A stretch of DNA of 64,000 bases from assembly GCF_004296335.1 (NCBI RefSeq), contig NZ_SGIU01000002.1, positions 75,882 through 139,881 of the forward strand, in the 5' to 3' direction. The notes beneath the pieces are model-generated. The model did no database searches. It saw nothing but the letters and a program-made list of their open reading frames with translations, and was not told the DNA's origin. Every line of letters starts with the position of its first letter. The first letter of the stretch is position 1. A program made the translations under genes and the position numbers. Positions 9,077 through 17,720 of this stretch are shown in pieces. The DNA comes from Flagellimonas allohymeniacidonis. Lineage in GTDB: Bacteria; Bacteroidota; Bacteroidia; Flavobacteriales; Flavobacteriaceae.

Positions 9077-10089
9077 AAATAGAGGAAAACATATCCTTGC
9101 AGAATCTCAATACCTTTGGAATTGACGCCAAAGCGCGATTCTTTCTTGAGGTTACCAGCCTGTTGCAGCTTCAAAAGGTACTTGGCCTAAAGGCTTACCC
9201 TGAAAAATTTATTCTAGGCGGAGGTAGCAACCTTTTGCTCACCAAGGACATTGACACCCTTGTACTCCATATTAACCTAAAGGGTATTTCAGTCGTAGAA
9301 GAAGCAGATGGCCATGTGGTTGTAAAAGCCATGGCGGGTGAAAACTGGCATAATTTGGTGCTTTGGAGTCTTGATCGAGGTTATGGAGGATTGGAAAACC
9401 TATCACTGATACCAGGAAATGTGGGTACTGCACCAATTCAAAACATCGGAGCTTACGGTGTTGAGCTTAAAGATATATTTGAAAGCTGCACAGCCATGGA
9501 AATTGCCACTGGTGAATTGGTGGAATTCGACAATGAAGCATGTCAGTTTGGTTATAGGGATTCAATTTTTAAGAACAAGCATAAGGGCAAATACATCATC
9601 ACATCGGTGAATTTTAGGCTGTCCTCCAAGAATCATGGCTTGAACACCGGTTATGGTGCCATTGAAACAGAACTGAAACAACGAGATATTGTTTATCCTA
9701 CAATAAGGGATATTTCGGATGCTGTAATAGCAATTCGAAAGAGTAAATTGCCGGACCCCGATGAGATTGGGAATAGTGGTAGCTTCTTTAAAAACCCCGT
9801 TGTTTCCAAAAAAGTGGTACAACGCATTAAGAAAGAATACCCCAATGTCCCTTCGTATGAAGTAGATGAGGATTACTTTAAGGTCCCTGCAGGGTGGTTG
9901 ATAGAGCAATGTGGTTTCAAAGGCAAACGATTCGGAGATGCTGGTGTCCATGAAAAGCAGGCCTTGGTCCTGGTAAACCATGGAAATGCGACCGGGGAGG
10001 AAATCTTAAACCTTGCCTTAAAAATTCAAAAAGAGGTCAAGCAAAGGTTCAAAATTGAGATTCAGCCAGAGGTTAATATCATAAAATAA
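9073..10089 (+). CDS. murB: UDP-N-acetylenolpyruvoylglucosamine reductase
   Basis: A 338-aa FAD enzyme of peptidoglycan precursor synthesis. It reduces UDP-GlcNAc-enolpyruvate to UDP-MurNAc with NADPH. The FAD-binding segment ILGGGSNLLLT is near residue 47. LIPGNVGTAPIQNIGAYG and CQFGYRDSIFK follow, NSGSFFKNPVV contains the proton-donor Ser, and QPEVNII contains the C-terminal Glu. Length and insertions fit the E. coli-like type I enzymes. The start codon is GTG within the stop of the aminotransferase gene (GTGA). A hairpin lies just after the stop. Confidence 0.97.
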   Translation: MKIEENISLQNLNTFGIDAKARFFLEVTSLLQLQKVLGLKAYPEKFILGGGSNLLLTKDIDTLVLHINLKGISVVEEADGHVVVKAMAGENWHNLVLWSLDRGYGGLENLSLIPGNVGTAPIQNIGAYGVELKDIFESCTAMEIATGELVEFDNEACQFGYRDSIFKNKHKGKYIITSVNFRLSSKNHGLNTGYGAIETELKQRDIVYPTIRDISDAVIAIRKSKLPDPDEIGNSGSFFKNPVVSKKVVQRIKKEYPNVPSYEVDEDYFKVPAGWLIEQCGFKGKRFGDAGVHEKQALVLVNHGNATGEEILNLALKIQKEVKQRFKIEIQPEVNIIK

Positions 10090-10120
10090 CCCCTGCATCA
10101 AGAAGAATAACAGGGGTTAT
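10086..10120. terminator. Stem-loop at the end of murB (possible terminator)
   Basis: Perfect 10-nt inverted repeat ATAACCCCTG / CAGGGGTTAT with a 15-nt loop, beginning inside the murB stop codon. There is no U-tract after it, so it may act as an mRNA 3' stabiliser or weak terminator rather than a classic terminator. Confidence 0.5.
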
Positions 10121-10289
10121 ACCAAACCAAACTAACCAAAAATTTAATATCGTTTTATATCTCGAATTTCTTTGTTATCGTATTTTTCGTCAACAAATAA
10201 TGCTTTTTCTAACTTAGCGTCGTTATATATACGTCATAAAACTTATTTTAGATTATTGCCCCCAGAAATTTACCGCTATCCATAGCTAG

Positions 10290-10856
10290 ATGAGCACACT
10301 TATTGAAAAGCATATTGTTTCCCTACTTGCTGAAAAAGACGACAAGGCGATAGCCCTATTGTACGAATACTACGCAGACACACTGTATGGGGTGGCATAT
10401 AAAGTGGTAAAGGACGAGGACTTGGCTCAAGACATTCTTCAGGAAAGCTTTGTGAAAATTTGGAAAAAAGCAGATTCCTACGATGCTTCAAAAGCAAAAC
10501 TCTTTACTTGGCTTTTCCGAATAACACGAAATACGGCTATTGACAAACTTCGAAGTATAACCAATAAGGCTGATAAAGAAGTCCAAATTGATGTTTCAGA
10601 CGTATATAACCTAGGAGTAAGTGGAATTAGGCCCGATACTTTAGACCTCCAAGAAAATTTGGAGAAAATCGAGCCGAAGTACCAAATAGTTCTGGAAGCC
10701 CTCTTTTTTGAGGGTATGACCCAACAGGAAGCCAGTGAAGAATTGGGCATCCCGTTAGGAACTATAAAGTCGAGATTGAAAATCGGCTTAAGGGAATTGG
10801 GCAAAATTTATGGAGCTGCAACAGCCTTACTCTTCTTAATTAATTTGCTGCCATGA
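10290..10856 (+). CDS. ECF-type RNA polymerase sigma factor (SigK-like)
   Basis: A 188-aa sigma-70 family factor. Region 2 spans about residues 20-90, with DEDLAQDILQESFVKIWKK and TWLFRITRNTAIDKLR. Region 4 spans about 125-175, with GMTQQEASEELGIPLGTIKSRL as the helix-turn-helix. It directs RNA polymerase to a stress or envelope regulon. Its ATG-TGA end overlaps the start of the anti-sigma gene by 4 nt, so the cognate pair is translated together. The upstream 200 nt holds no clear housekeeping promoter, and autoregulation is typical for such pairs. Confidence 0.92.
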   Translation: MSTLIEKHIVSLLAEKDDKAIALLYEYYADTLYGVAYKVVKDEDLAQDILQESFVKIWKKADSYDASKAKLFTWLFRITRNTAIDKLRSITNKADKEVQIDVSDVYNLGVSGIRPDTLDLQENLEKIEPKYQIVLEALFFEGMTQQEASEELGIPLGTIKSRLKIGLRELGKIYGAATALLFLINLLP

Positions 10857-11611
10857 AAGAAAAGGTGAAGATTTTTTTAGATTCTGATTTGCTTGAAAAG
10901 TATCTTTTGGAGGATACCTCCAAAGAAGAGGCTTCTCAAGTGGAACGTTATATTGCCATGTATCCCGAAGTTCGCGAAACCTATAACGAACTGCAGGTGA
11001 ATCTTGAGAAGTTTGCCAAATTATATGCTAAAGAGACACCTGAAGGGCTCAAGCAAATTATCTTGCATACCACGAAAAAGGAGAAAGTGGCCAATAGAAG
11101 ACTGTTCCGTTATGCAGTTGCGGCCAGTGTTGCCATTATGCTGTTTGCTGGATCTTCCTATTTCTTCTGGAATCAGAACAAATCCCTTCAAGAAGAGAAC
11201 ACTTTGGTCACCAACCAGATAAAGTACTTGGAGGAGAACATGAAGAACCAATTGGAAGACGTAAGAAACCAGTTTATCGTTCTCAACAATCCAGATACCA
11301 AAAAGTATACGCTTAATGGCAAAAAAGAAGGTAAGGAGCTTAAGGCCATTGCTTACATCAATCCTGTAAAAAAACTTTCTTACATCAATGTGAGCAACGT
11401 TCCAGAACTCCCTGAGAACAAATGCTTCCAAATGTGGGCAGAGGTTAACGGAGAACTTGTAAACCTCGGGGTCATTAAGCAATTTGAGGACAAGGATAAG
11501 TTGCTTGCCCTACCCTATGCTGAAAATGCCATTGGGTACATCACCATTGAACCCGAAGGCGGAAATAGCATGCCTACGGTTCAAAACATTGTGGCCAACA
11601 TCAATTATTAG
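10853..11611 (+). CDS. Membrane anti-sigma factor, RskA type
   Basis: A 252-aa protein. Residues 1-75 are a cytosolic anti-sigma region without a zinc HxxxCxxC motif. The segment AVAASVAIMLFAGSSYFFW near residue 85 is a single membrane span. It is followed by a short coiled coil (about 105-140) and an RskA-type extracytoplasmic domain with LPENKCFQMWAEVNG and EPEGGNSMPT. Anti-sigma-K (RskA) proteins hold their sigma factor at the membrane until regulated proteolysis releases it. The coupled position after the ECF sigma gene supports pairing. Confidence 0.88.
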   Translation: MKEKVKIFLDSDLLEKYLLEDTSKEEASQVERYIAMYPEVRETYNELQVNLEKFAKLYAKETPEGLKQIILHTTKKEKVANRRLFRYAVAASVAIMLFAGSSYFFWNQNKSLQEENTLVTNQIKYLEENMKNQLEDVRNQFIVLNNPDTKKYTLNGKKEGKELKAIAYINPVKKLSYINVSNVPELPENKCFQMWAEVNGELVNLGVIKQFEDKDKLLALPYAENAIGYITIEPEGGNSMPTVQNIVANINY

Positions 11612-11659
11612 CTTCCTTAAAGTTACATTAAACCCCATTTAGCTTAGGTTCATATTTTG

Positions 11660-11667
11660 TACTTTTG
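11660..11667 (+). promoter_or_regulatory. Candidate -7 box for the 69-aa protein
   Basis: TACTTTTG matches TAnnTTTG exactly and lies 14 nt before the ATG at 11682. The -33 element is weak (a T-run without TTG at the right distance). Confidence 0.45.
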
Positions 11668-11681
11668 CACAAAACCTGTAT

Positions 11682-11891
11682 ATGAAACTTGCACTACTTA
11701 CAATTGGGTTGCTTGGGATTGCTTTTGCCGGTATAGCCATAAAAATTTGGTCAAAAAAGGACGGTAAGTTTGCTGGTACCTGTGCCAGTCAAAATCCGTA
11801 TTTAAACCAAGACGGTGAGGCCTGTGGATTTTGTGGCAAACTCCCAACTGAACAGGATTGCAAAAGGGATTCCGTGACAGAATTGCAGTAG
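11682..11891 (+). CDS. Small membrane-anchored cysteine-containing protein
   Basis: A 69-aa protein. LALLTIGLLGIAFAGIAIKIW is one N-terminal membrane span. A short hydrophilic domain follows with four cysteines in the pattern C-x(14)-C-x2-C-x8-C (GTCASQNP, GEACGFCGK, DCKRD), which could bind a metal or form disulphides. I recall similar small membrane-or-secreted proteins in Flavobacteriia, with no known function. It has a perfect -7 promoter box and sits between the sigma/anti-sigma pair and another sigma gene. Confidence 0.7.
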   Translation: MKLALLTIGLLGIAFAGIAIKIWSKKDGKFAGTCASQNPYLNQDGEACGFCGKLPTEQDCKRDSVTELQ

Positions 11892-11927
11892 TGACTTCAG
11901 ATGAATAATTCAGGTTAATCTTTTTTT

Positions 11928-12485
11928 TTGGAAAAACCCGATTCCATTTTAGAAAATATTAGAAAAGCAAAGGAAGGAAACCAGATTGCCTTTAGCTTTC
12001 TCCTCGACACTTTTTGGAACGACGTTTACGGTTTTCAGCTTCTTCGAACTAAGAATGAAAACGATGCTGAGGATATCACCATACGCACCTTTTCGAAAGC
12101 TTTTGATAGAATTTCAACTTACGACGAATCCTACGAGTTTCGAACATGGCTAATTACGATATCGAAAAATCTTCATGTCGATCTTATCCGAAAAAGAAAG
12201 CGAAGTGTTCTGGATGAAATGGACACCCATGGAGATGCCGTGAAAAAAGTACTTGATGAGACGCCATCAGCCGAGGACCAGCTGATCACCGAACAAAATC
12301 TGGCCAACCTTCTTCAAGACATTAAAAAACTGAAACCGCACTATCAAAAGGTCATCAATCTTCGTTATTTTAATGAATTGAGCTATGCAGAAATTGCGAA
12401 TGAGCTTAATGAGCCCGTGAACAATGTAAAGGTCAAACTACTGAGAGCCAAGAAATTATTGGCCAAAATCATTGCCGAAAAGTGA
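11928..12485 (+). CDS. ECF-type RNA polymerase sigma factor
   Basis: A 185-aa sigma-70 family protein. Region 2 has NENDAEDITIRTFSKAF and FRTWLITISKNLHVDLIRK. Region 4 has NELSYAEIANELNEPVNNVK as the helix-turn-helix. The only in-frame start near the expected N-terminus is TTG at 11928, because the ATG 27 nt upstream runs into a stop after five codons. No anti-sigma gene follows; lipA lies 60 nt downstream with its own promoter box. The regulon is unknown. Confidence 0.88.
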   Translation: MEKPDSILENIRKAKEGNQIAFSFLLDTFWNDVYGFQLLRTKNENDAEDITIRTFSKAFDRISTYDESYEFRTWLITISKNLHVDLIRKRKRSVLDEMDTHGDAVKKVLDETPSAEDQLITEQNLANLLQDIKKLKPHYQKVINLRYFNELSYAEIANELNEPVNNVKVKLLRAKKLLAKIIAEK

Positions 12486-12520
12486 CATTTCACCAGCAAT
12501 CGGTTTCATACGCAGTTTCG

Positions 12521-12528
12521 TATCTTTG
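12521..12528 (+). promoter_or_regulatory. Candidate -7 box for lipA
   Basis: TATCTTTG matches TAnnTTTG exactly and lies 17 nt before the lipA ATG. No convincing -33 TTG at the standard distance. Confidence 0.45.
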
Positions 12529-12545
12529 TACCTCAAAAAATTGAT

Positions 12546-13421
12546 ATGAGCACAACAGCGGTTGAAAGTGTTGCACCTCCCAAAGGCAAACCGAAATGGT
12601 TACGTGTTAAACTTCCCACTGGTAAAAAATATACCCAGTTAAGAGGTCTTGTCGACAAATATGACCTTCATACCATCTGCACTTCAGGCAGTTGCCCCAA
12701 TATGGGGGAATGCTGGGGCGAAGGAACCGCTACGTTTATGATTTTGGGTAACGTTTGCACCCGTTCCTGTGGATTCTGTGGCGTCAAAACCGGCAGACCG
12801 GAAAGTGTGGACTGGGCAGAACCAGAAAAAGTGGCCCGCTCCATAAAAATAATGGGGATCAAACATGCCGTTGTCACCTCGGTCGACAGAGACGATTTAA
12901 AGGATATGGGTTCCATCATTTGGGCGGAAACTGTAAAAGCCATTCGAAGAATGAATCCCGAAACTACTCTTGAGACTTTGATTCCTGATTTTCAAGGAAT
13001 TGAATCTCACTTGGACCGAATCCTTGAAGTAGCTCCTGAAGTAATTTCCCATAATATGGAAACCGTACGAAGGCTTACCCGTGAGGTAAGAATTCAAGCG
13101 AAATATGATCGCAGTCTTGCTGTTTTGAATTATTTAAAGAAAAACGGGGCAAATAGGACCAAATCTGGTATCATGCTAGGCTTGGGTGAGCTAGAAGAAG
13201 AGGTCATTGCCACAATGGAAGACTTGCGGAAAGCAGATGTAGATGTGGTGACCATTGGCCAATATCTTCAGCCTTCCAAAAAACATTTGCCCGTAAAGGA
13301 GTTCATACTACCTGAGCAGTTTAAAAAATATGGGGAAATAGGGCTTGAAATGGGATTCCGACATGTAGAAAGTGGTGCCTTAGTGCGTTCTTCCTATAAG
13401 GCCCATAAGCACATTCATTAA
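12546..13421 (+). CDS. lipA: Lipoyl synthase
   Basis: A 291-aa radical SAM enzyme that inserts two sulphurs into protein-bound octanoyl groups to make the lipoyl cofactor of 2-oxo-acid dehydrogenases and the glycine cleavage system. Both iron-sulphur clusters are visible: the auxiliary cluster motif [12 protein letters not shown] near residues 40-51 and the radical SAM motif CTRSCGFC near residues 68-75. The C-terminal RSSYKAHKH holds the conserved Ser that ligates the auxiliary cluster. Length is normal. It is followed after 27 nt by the GAPDH gene. Confidence 0.97.
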   Translation: MSTTAVESVAPPKGKPKWLRVKLPTGKKYTQLRGLVDKYDLHTICTSGSCPNMGECWGEGTATFMILGNVCTRSCGFCGVKTGRPESVDWAEPEKVARSIKIMGIKHAVVTSVDRDDLKDMGSIIWAETVKAIRRMNPETTLETLIPDFQGIESHLDRILEVAPEVISHNMETVRRLTREVRIQAKYDRSLAVLNYLKKNGANRTKSGIMLGLGELEEEVIATMEDLRKADVDVVTIGQYLQPSKKHLPVKEFILPEQFKKYGEIGLEMGFRHVESGALVRSSYKAHKHIH

Positions 13422-13448
13422 CTTCCATTCCAACTTTACCCTAAAGGT

Positions 13449-14459
13449 ATGAAACAAGTGAATCTGGGTATAAATGGCTTCGGACGTATCGGCCGAACGC
13501 TGTTTCGATTACTCCAAAATCACGACGATGTCAATATTGTTGCGGTAAATGACGTCACCGACGCCCAAACTTTGGGCCATTTGTTAAAATATGATAGCAT
13601 TCACGGTGTTTTCCCCGGAAAAGTCAATATTTTGGAAGATGAAATTGAAGTGGGTGGCCGACGTACGAAGGTCTTGAACCATGTTCACCCCAAAGATATT
13701 TCTTGGAGCGATTATGGAGTGGACATCGTTATCGAGGCTTCTGGAAAATTCAAATCCAGGGAAGATTTACAATATCACATCAGAAATGGAGCCAAAAAAG
13801 TGATCTTATCCGTTCCTCCAGAAGATGAAAACATCAAAATGGTAGTGTTGGGGGTTAATGAAGAAACACTCTCAGAATCCGACGATATTATTTCCAACGC
13901 CTCATGTACAACCAATAACGCAGCACCCATGATTAGGGTTATCAACGAGTTGTGCGGTATAGAACAGGCCTATATCACTACAATTCATTCCTATACCTCG
14001 GATCAAAGCCTACATGACCACCCTCACCGGGATTTACGTCGGTCCAGAGCTGCTTCACAATCCATTATTCCAACCACTACGGGGGCAGCCAAAGCTTTGA
14101 CCAAAATATTCCCAGAATTATCAGAAGCAATTGGAGGTTGTGGCATCAGAGTACCTGTTCCCAACGGCTCCTTGACGGATATCACCTTTAACGTCAAGAA
14201 AGACACATCAATAGAAGAAGTAAATAAAGAATTTAAAAAACGGGCCAATACCGATTTAAATGGTATTTTGAGCTATACGGAAGACCCTATAGTTTCCATC
14301 GATATAAACAATAGTTGTCATTCTTGTACGTTTGATTCATTGATGACCTCTGTTATTGGAAAAATGGTCAAAATAATAGGGTGGTACGATAATGAAACTG
14401 GATATTGCTCCAGATTAATTGATTTAATAGCTTTGCTTATTAAGAAGAAATACGTTTGA
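13449..14459 (+). CDS. gap: Glyceraldehyde-3-phosphate dehydrogenase (type I)
   Basis: A 336-aa glycolytic/gluconeogenic enzyme that oxidises and phosphorylates glyceraldehyde 3-phosphate. The N-terminal NAD site is INGFGRIGR, with NDVTD near residue 34. The catalytic Cys is at 153 in ASCTTNNAAP and the catalytic His at 180 in HSYTSDQ. Both motifs deviate slightly from the common ASCTTNCLAP and HAYTxDQ, and the C-terminal half is cysteine-rich around NNSCHSCTF. It is probably a divergent paralogue, not the main glycolytic copy (inference). An erythrose-4-phosphate dehydrogenase role cannot be excluded. Its stop overlaps the start of a histidine kinase gene. Confidence 0.9.
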   Translation: MKQVNLGINGFGRIGRTLFRLLQNHDDVNIVAVNDVTDAQTLGHLLKYDSIHGVFPGKVNILEDEIEVGGRRTKVLNHVHPKDISWSDYGVDIVIEASGKFKSREDLQYHIRNGAKKVILSVPPEDENIKMVVLGVNEETLSESDDIISNASCTTNNAAPMIRVINELCGIEQAYITTIHSYTSDQSLHDHPHRDLRRSRAASQSIIPTTTGAAKALTKIFPELSEAIGGCGIRVPVPNGSLTDITFNVKKDTSIEEVNKEFKKRANTDLNGILSYTEDPIVSIDINNSCHSCTFDSLMTSVIGKMVKIIGWYDNETGYCSRLIDLIALLIKKKYV

Positions 14460-16678
14460 CCTTGAACTTATTACATCTACGCCTTAGCGGCAAAATGTTA
14501 ATTCTGCTGTGCAGTTTTCTGTACGCACAAGTTACTTTTGCCCAAGATGATGTGAGTTCTACCGCCAAAGTTCAGTCCATTTTTGACTCCTACATTCAAT
14601 TTAGGCACCAGAACCAGGTCGACCTAGCCCTGGAAACGCTAAATGAGGCCGCTGAAATAGCGGAAAGCAATGAGGATGCAAAACTGCTCCTCGACACCTA
14701 TCACCAATATGCCCGAATTTTTCTTGAAGAAGGAGACCGTGAAACGGCAATATTCTATTGGGACCGTGCCAGTATTCTTTTAAAAGACCTGTCTTATCCC
14801 TTTGGAGAGGCTTTTCACAAATATTTAGAAGCTGCCCTCCGTTTTGACGAAGGAAACTATTTTCAGTCATTAAAACTGTTGGAGGAATCAAGAACCTTGA
14901 GCAATAACCGGAATCTCGGTAATAACATCCTATTGTTGGAAGGTTACATCTTTACCAATATCGAAAAGTATGAGGATGCAGCCACCAACCTAAACGCACT
15001 CATTGTCAACTCTGACGATAAAGAAAGGCCTTATTTGGCTACGAAGGCGAACCTACAGCTTGCCCAAATAAGCATTAGCCTTGATGACCTTGAAGACGCC
15101 ATCATACATGGTAAAGCGGCATTGGAGCTGAGCCAAAAGCATAAATTCTCAAAGGAAAGTAAAATCGCGAATCAGCTGCTTTCCGTTATTTACGAAAAAA
15201 CAGGCAACTTTAACGAGTCCCTTTTCTACAAAAAGAACCTTGAGAAAATAAAGGATTCCATTTTTAATATTGAGAAGGTAAAATTGGAAAACAAGACGGC
15301 GGATAGAATTCGTTTTGATCATCAAATGAATGAAATTAACAAACTCACCGCTAAAAACGAAGAGTTGAGCGAATCAAAGAACCGGTCCGAAATCACTGCG
15401 ATTTTAACCTCGGCTTTTTTGACCATCATTTCGCTTTTGGCTGTATCCCTTTTTAGAAACAACCAGATAAAGCTCAAGACCAACGACCTTCTATACACAA
15501 AAAATAAGGAATTGGAGTTGGCTCGCGATGCTGCAGTATCCGCTATGGAGGCCAAGACGAACTTTTTATCCACGGTTACCCATGAGCTAAGAACTCCACT
15601 GTATGCGGTTACGGGTCTAACGCACCTTTTACTGGAAGAGAACCCTTCGAACCATCAAAAAGAGCATCTTAAATCCTTAAAGTTTTCAGGAGATTACCTG
15701 CTAAACTTTATCAACGATATTCTTCAAATCAATAAAATTGATGCTGATAAGCTGGAACCCCTGAATATTGAGTTCAAGCTTCAAAAGGTACTTACCGATG
15801 TGGTGGATTCCCTTCAGCAAAATGCCAATGAAAACAGTACTAGCCTGATATTGGACTATGACCCCAATATTCCGTCCCAATTACTGGGTGACCCTATTAA
15901 GCTTTCCCAGATATTCATGAATCTTGTAGGTAACGCCCTAAAATTCACAAAAAATGGTAAGGTAGAGGTCATTGCCAAACTCTTGCGAAAAGAAGAAGAA
16001 GAGGTAAAGCTGTATTTTGAAGTTAAGGACAACGGAATTGGAATTTCTGAGGAGCAGCAAAAAAATATCTTTGACAGTTTTGAACAAGGTTCCGTTCAGA
16101 TCAACCGCGAATACGGTGGAACCGGACTTGGATTGACCATTGTAAAAAGTCTTCTGGGATTGTTCGACAGTAAAATTCATTTGGAAAGTGAATTGGGCCA
16201 CGGTAGTTCTTTCTTTTTTGAAATGGATCTACGATGCGACAGTGAGGCTTTGCAAAGCGTGGCGTTTGAGCTTGACCCCGAGGAGTTCGACTTTAAAGGA
16301 CTGCATGTTTTGGTGGTTGAGGATAACAAAATCAATCAGGTGATCACCAAAAAAATGTTGAACAAAAAGGAAATTACCTGCGATATAGCCAACAATGGTA
16401 ACGAAGCCATTGATTTGGCCAAAGCCAATACGTATGATGCGATTCTTATGGACATCCATATGCCCGGAATTAGCGGTGAAGAAGCCACAAGACAAATACG
16501 TAAGTTCGACGAAGAAATCCCGATTATTGCCCTAACGGCCATTTCTTTGGATGATAGTTTGGACAATTTCTATCAAGCCGGTTGTAACGATGTGGTCACC
16601 AAGCCTTTTAAACCAGAAGTTTTTTATCAGAAAATCGGGCAGAATATCTTCAAGAAAAAGACCGAGGGGTTAGTTTAG
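14456..16678 (+). CDS. Hybrid sensor histidine kinase/response regulator with N-terminal TPR region
   Basis: A 740-aa protein. An N-terminal signal sequence (CSFLYAQVTFAQ) leads into a helical TPR-like periplasmic sensor region of about 280 residues, a coiled coil and a membrane span (ILTSAFLTIISLLAVSLF). The kinase follows: H box HELRTPLYAVTGL, N box FMNLVGNALKFTKNG, G1 box DNGIGISEEQ and G2 box GGTGLGLTIV. The C-terminal receiver domain has VVEDNKIN, the phosphoacceptor Asp in AILMDIHMPG and the KPF motif. The apparent TTG start overlaps the gap stop (TTGA). ATG 14495, which directly begins the signal peptide, is the alternative. There is no separate regulator gene, so the output partner is unknown. 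Confidence 0.9.
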   Translation: MTLNLLHLRLSGKMLILLCSFLYAQVTFAQDDVSSTAKVQSIFDSYIQFRHQNQVDLALETLNEAAEIAESNEDAKLLLDTYHQYARIFLEEGDRETAIFYWDRASILLKDLSYPFGEAFHKYLEAALRFDEGNYFQSLKLLEESRTLSNNRNLGNNILLLEGYIFTNIEKYEDAATNLNALIVNSDDKERPYLATKANLQLAQISISLDDLEDAIIHGKAALELSQKHKFSKESKIANQLLSVIYEKTGNFNESLFYKKNLEKIKDSIFNIEKVKLENKTADRIRFDHQMNEINKLTAKNEELSESKNRSEITAILTSAFLTIISLLAVSLFRNNQIKLKTNDLLYTKNKELELARDAAVSAMEAKTNFLSTVTHELRTPLYAVTGLTHLLLEENPSNHQKEHLKSLKFSGDYLLNFINDILQINKIDADKLEPLNIEFKLQKVLTDVVDSLQQNANENSTSLILDYDPNIPSQLLGDPIKLSQIFMNLVGNALKFTKNGKVEVIAKLLRKEEEEVKLYFEVKDNGIGISEEQQKNIFDSFEQGSVQINREYGGTGLGLTIVKSLLGLFDSKIHLESELGHGSSFFFEMDLRCDSEALQSVAFELDPEEFDFKGLHVLVVEDNKINQVITKKMLNKKEITCDIANNGNEAIDLAKANTYDAILMDIHMPGISGEEATRQIRKFDEEIPIIALTAISLDDSLDNFYQAGCNDVVTKPFKPEVFYQKIGQNIFKKKTEGLV

Positions 16679-17673
16679 AGAAGATTCCATAGTTCCTCCC
16701 GCAATACGCTTTCATCACTTTTGGAAAATTCATGTTCTACCTCTAAATAATAAAGATTTTGGAGTTTTCCTTTCATACGAACATAGTCTTTTTCCGTAGT
16801 CACCACCATATCAAAAGCTTTCAACCGCTCTAACTCCCTTGTGCTAAAATCATGATGATCACCATACTCAAGATGCTGAAATTGGAAATCTTTTGATTTC
16901 AGATGGGCGATGAACGGTTCCGGGTTGGCAATTCCGGTTACTACCGCGACCTTCTTTTCCAAAAGTTGGTTCCAATCAAGAGTTTTCCCTGAACCACTCT
17001 TTAAGCTTGGAGCATAAGAAAAATGACTGAACAACACCTTCTGATTTGGTCGGGGACTAAGCTTTTTGGTGATTCTTTCTTTGTTTTCTTCGGATAGGTC
17101 ATCAGGGCATTTGGTCACTACAATCAGATTCGCCCGTTTTGCCTCCCGCTTACTATCTCTTAAATCTCCCGTTGGGAGATACCAATCGTCTTTATACAAC
17201 TTTCCAAAAGTGGTCAATAAGATGGAAAGGGTCGGTTGCACTTTTCGATGTTGAAAGGCATCATCCAATAGAACCAGCTGGGGCTGCACCAACTTTTCAA
17301 GATTTTTAATTCCGTTGATCCGATTGGCATCAACAGCAAGGGTAATTTCGGGGAACTTGTTGTACATCTGAAAGGGCTCGTCGCCCAAATCCTGCGCGTT
17401 TGAATTCTTGTCCGCCATTAGGAAACCTTTGGATTTACGCTTGTACCCCCTGCTTAAGATAGCCACCTTATACCCCTCAAGAAGTCTGACCAAATATTCG
17501 ATCATAGGGGTTTTTCCCGTGCCCCCAACACTCAAATTCCCAACACAAACTATTGGCGTATCGAAGCTTTTGGATTTAAAAAACCGGATATCATACAAGA
17601 AATTGCGCGCTATTACGGCTATCGCGTAAATCAAGGATATGGGAAAAGCAATTATTCGAAGAATACGCAACAT
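16675..17673 (-). CDS. lpxK: Tetraacyldisaccharide 4'-kinase
   Basis: A 332-aa inner-membrane kinase that phosphorylates the 4' position of the lipid A disaccharide in LPS synthesis. The N-terminal hydrophobic anchor ISLIYAIAVIARNFLYD precedes the P-loop-like GNLSVGGTGKTPMIEYL (residues about 43-60). LLDDAFQHRKV carries the conserved acidic and His residues, and GDHHDFSTRE and VVTTEKDYVRM are family motifs. The length is right. The gene converges on the histidine kinase with a 4-nt overlap of stop codons and no terminator between them. Confidence 0.95.
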   Translation of the reverse strand: MLRILRIIAFPISLIYAIAVIARNFLYDIRFFKSKSFDTPIVCVGNLSVGGTGKTPMIEYLVRLLEGYKVAILSRGYKRKSKGFLMADKNSNAQDLGDEPFQMYNKFPEITLAVDANRINGIKNLEKLVQPQLVLLDDAFQHRKVQPTLSILLTTFGKLYKDDWYLPTGDLRDSKREAKRANLIVVTKCPDDLSEENKERITKKLSPRPNQKVLFSHFSYAPSLKSGSGKTLDWNQLLEKKVAVVTGIANPEPFIAHLKSKDFQFQHLEYGDHHDFSTRELERLKAFDMVVTTEKDYVRMKGKLQNLYYLEVEHEFSKSDESVLREELWNLL

Positions 17674-17720
17674 AGGGCGAAAATATATATTTTATCTTTA
17701 GCCCAATTTAGAATTCACTC

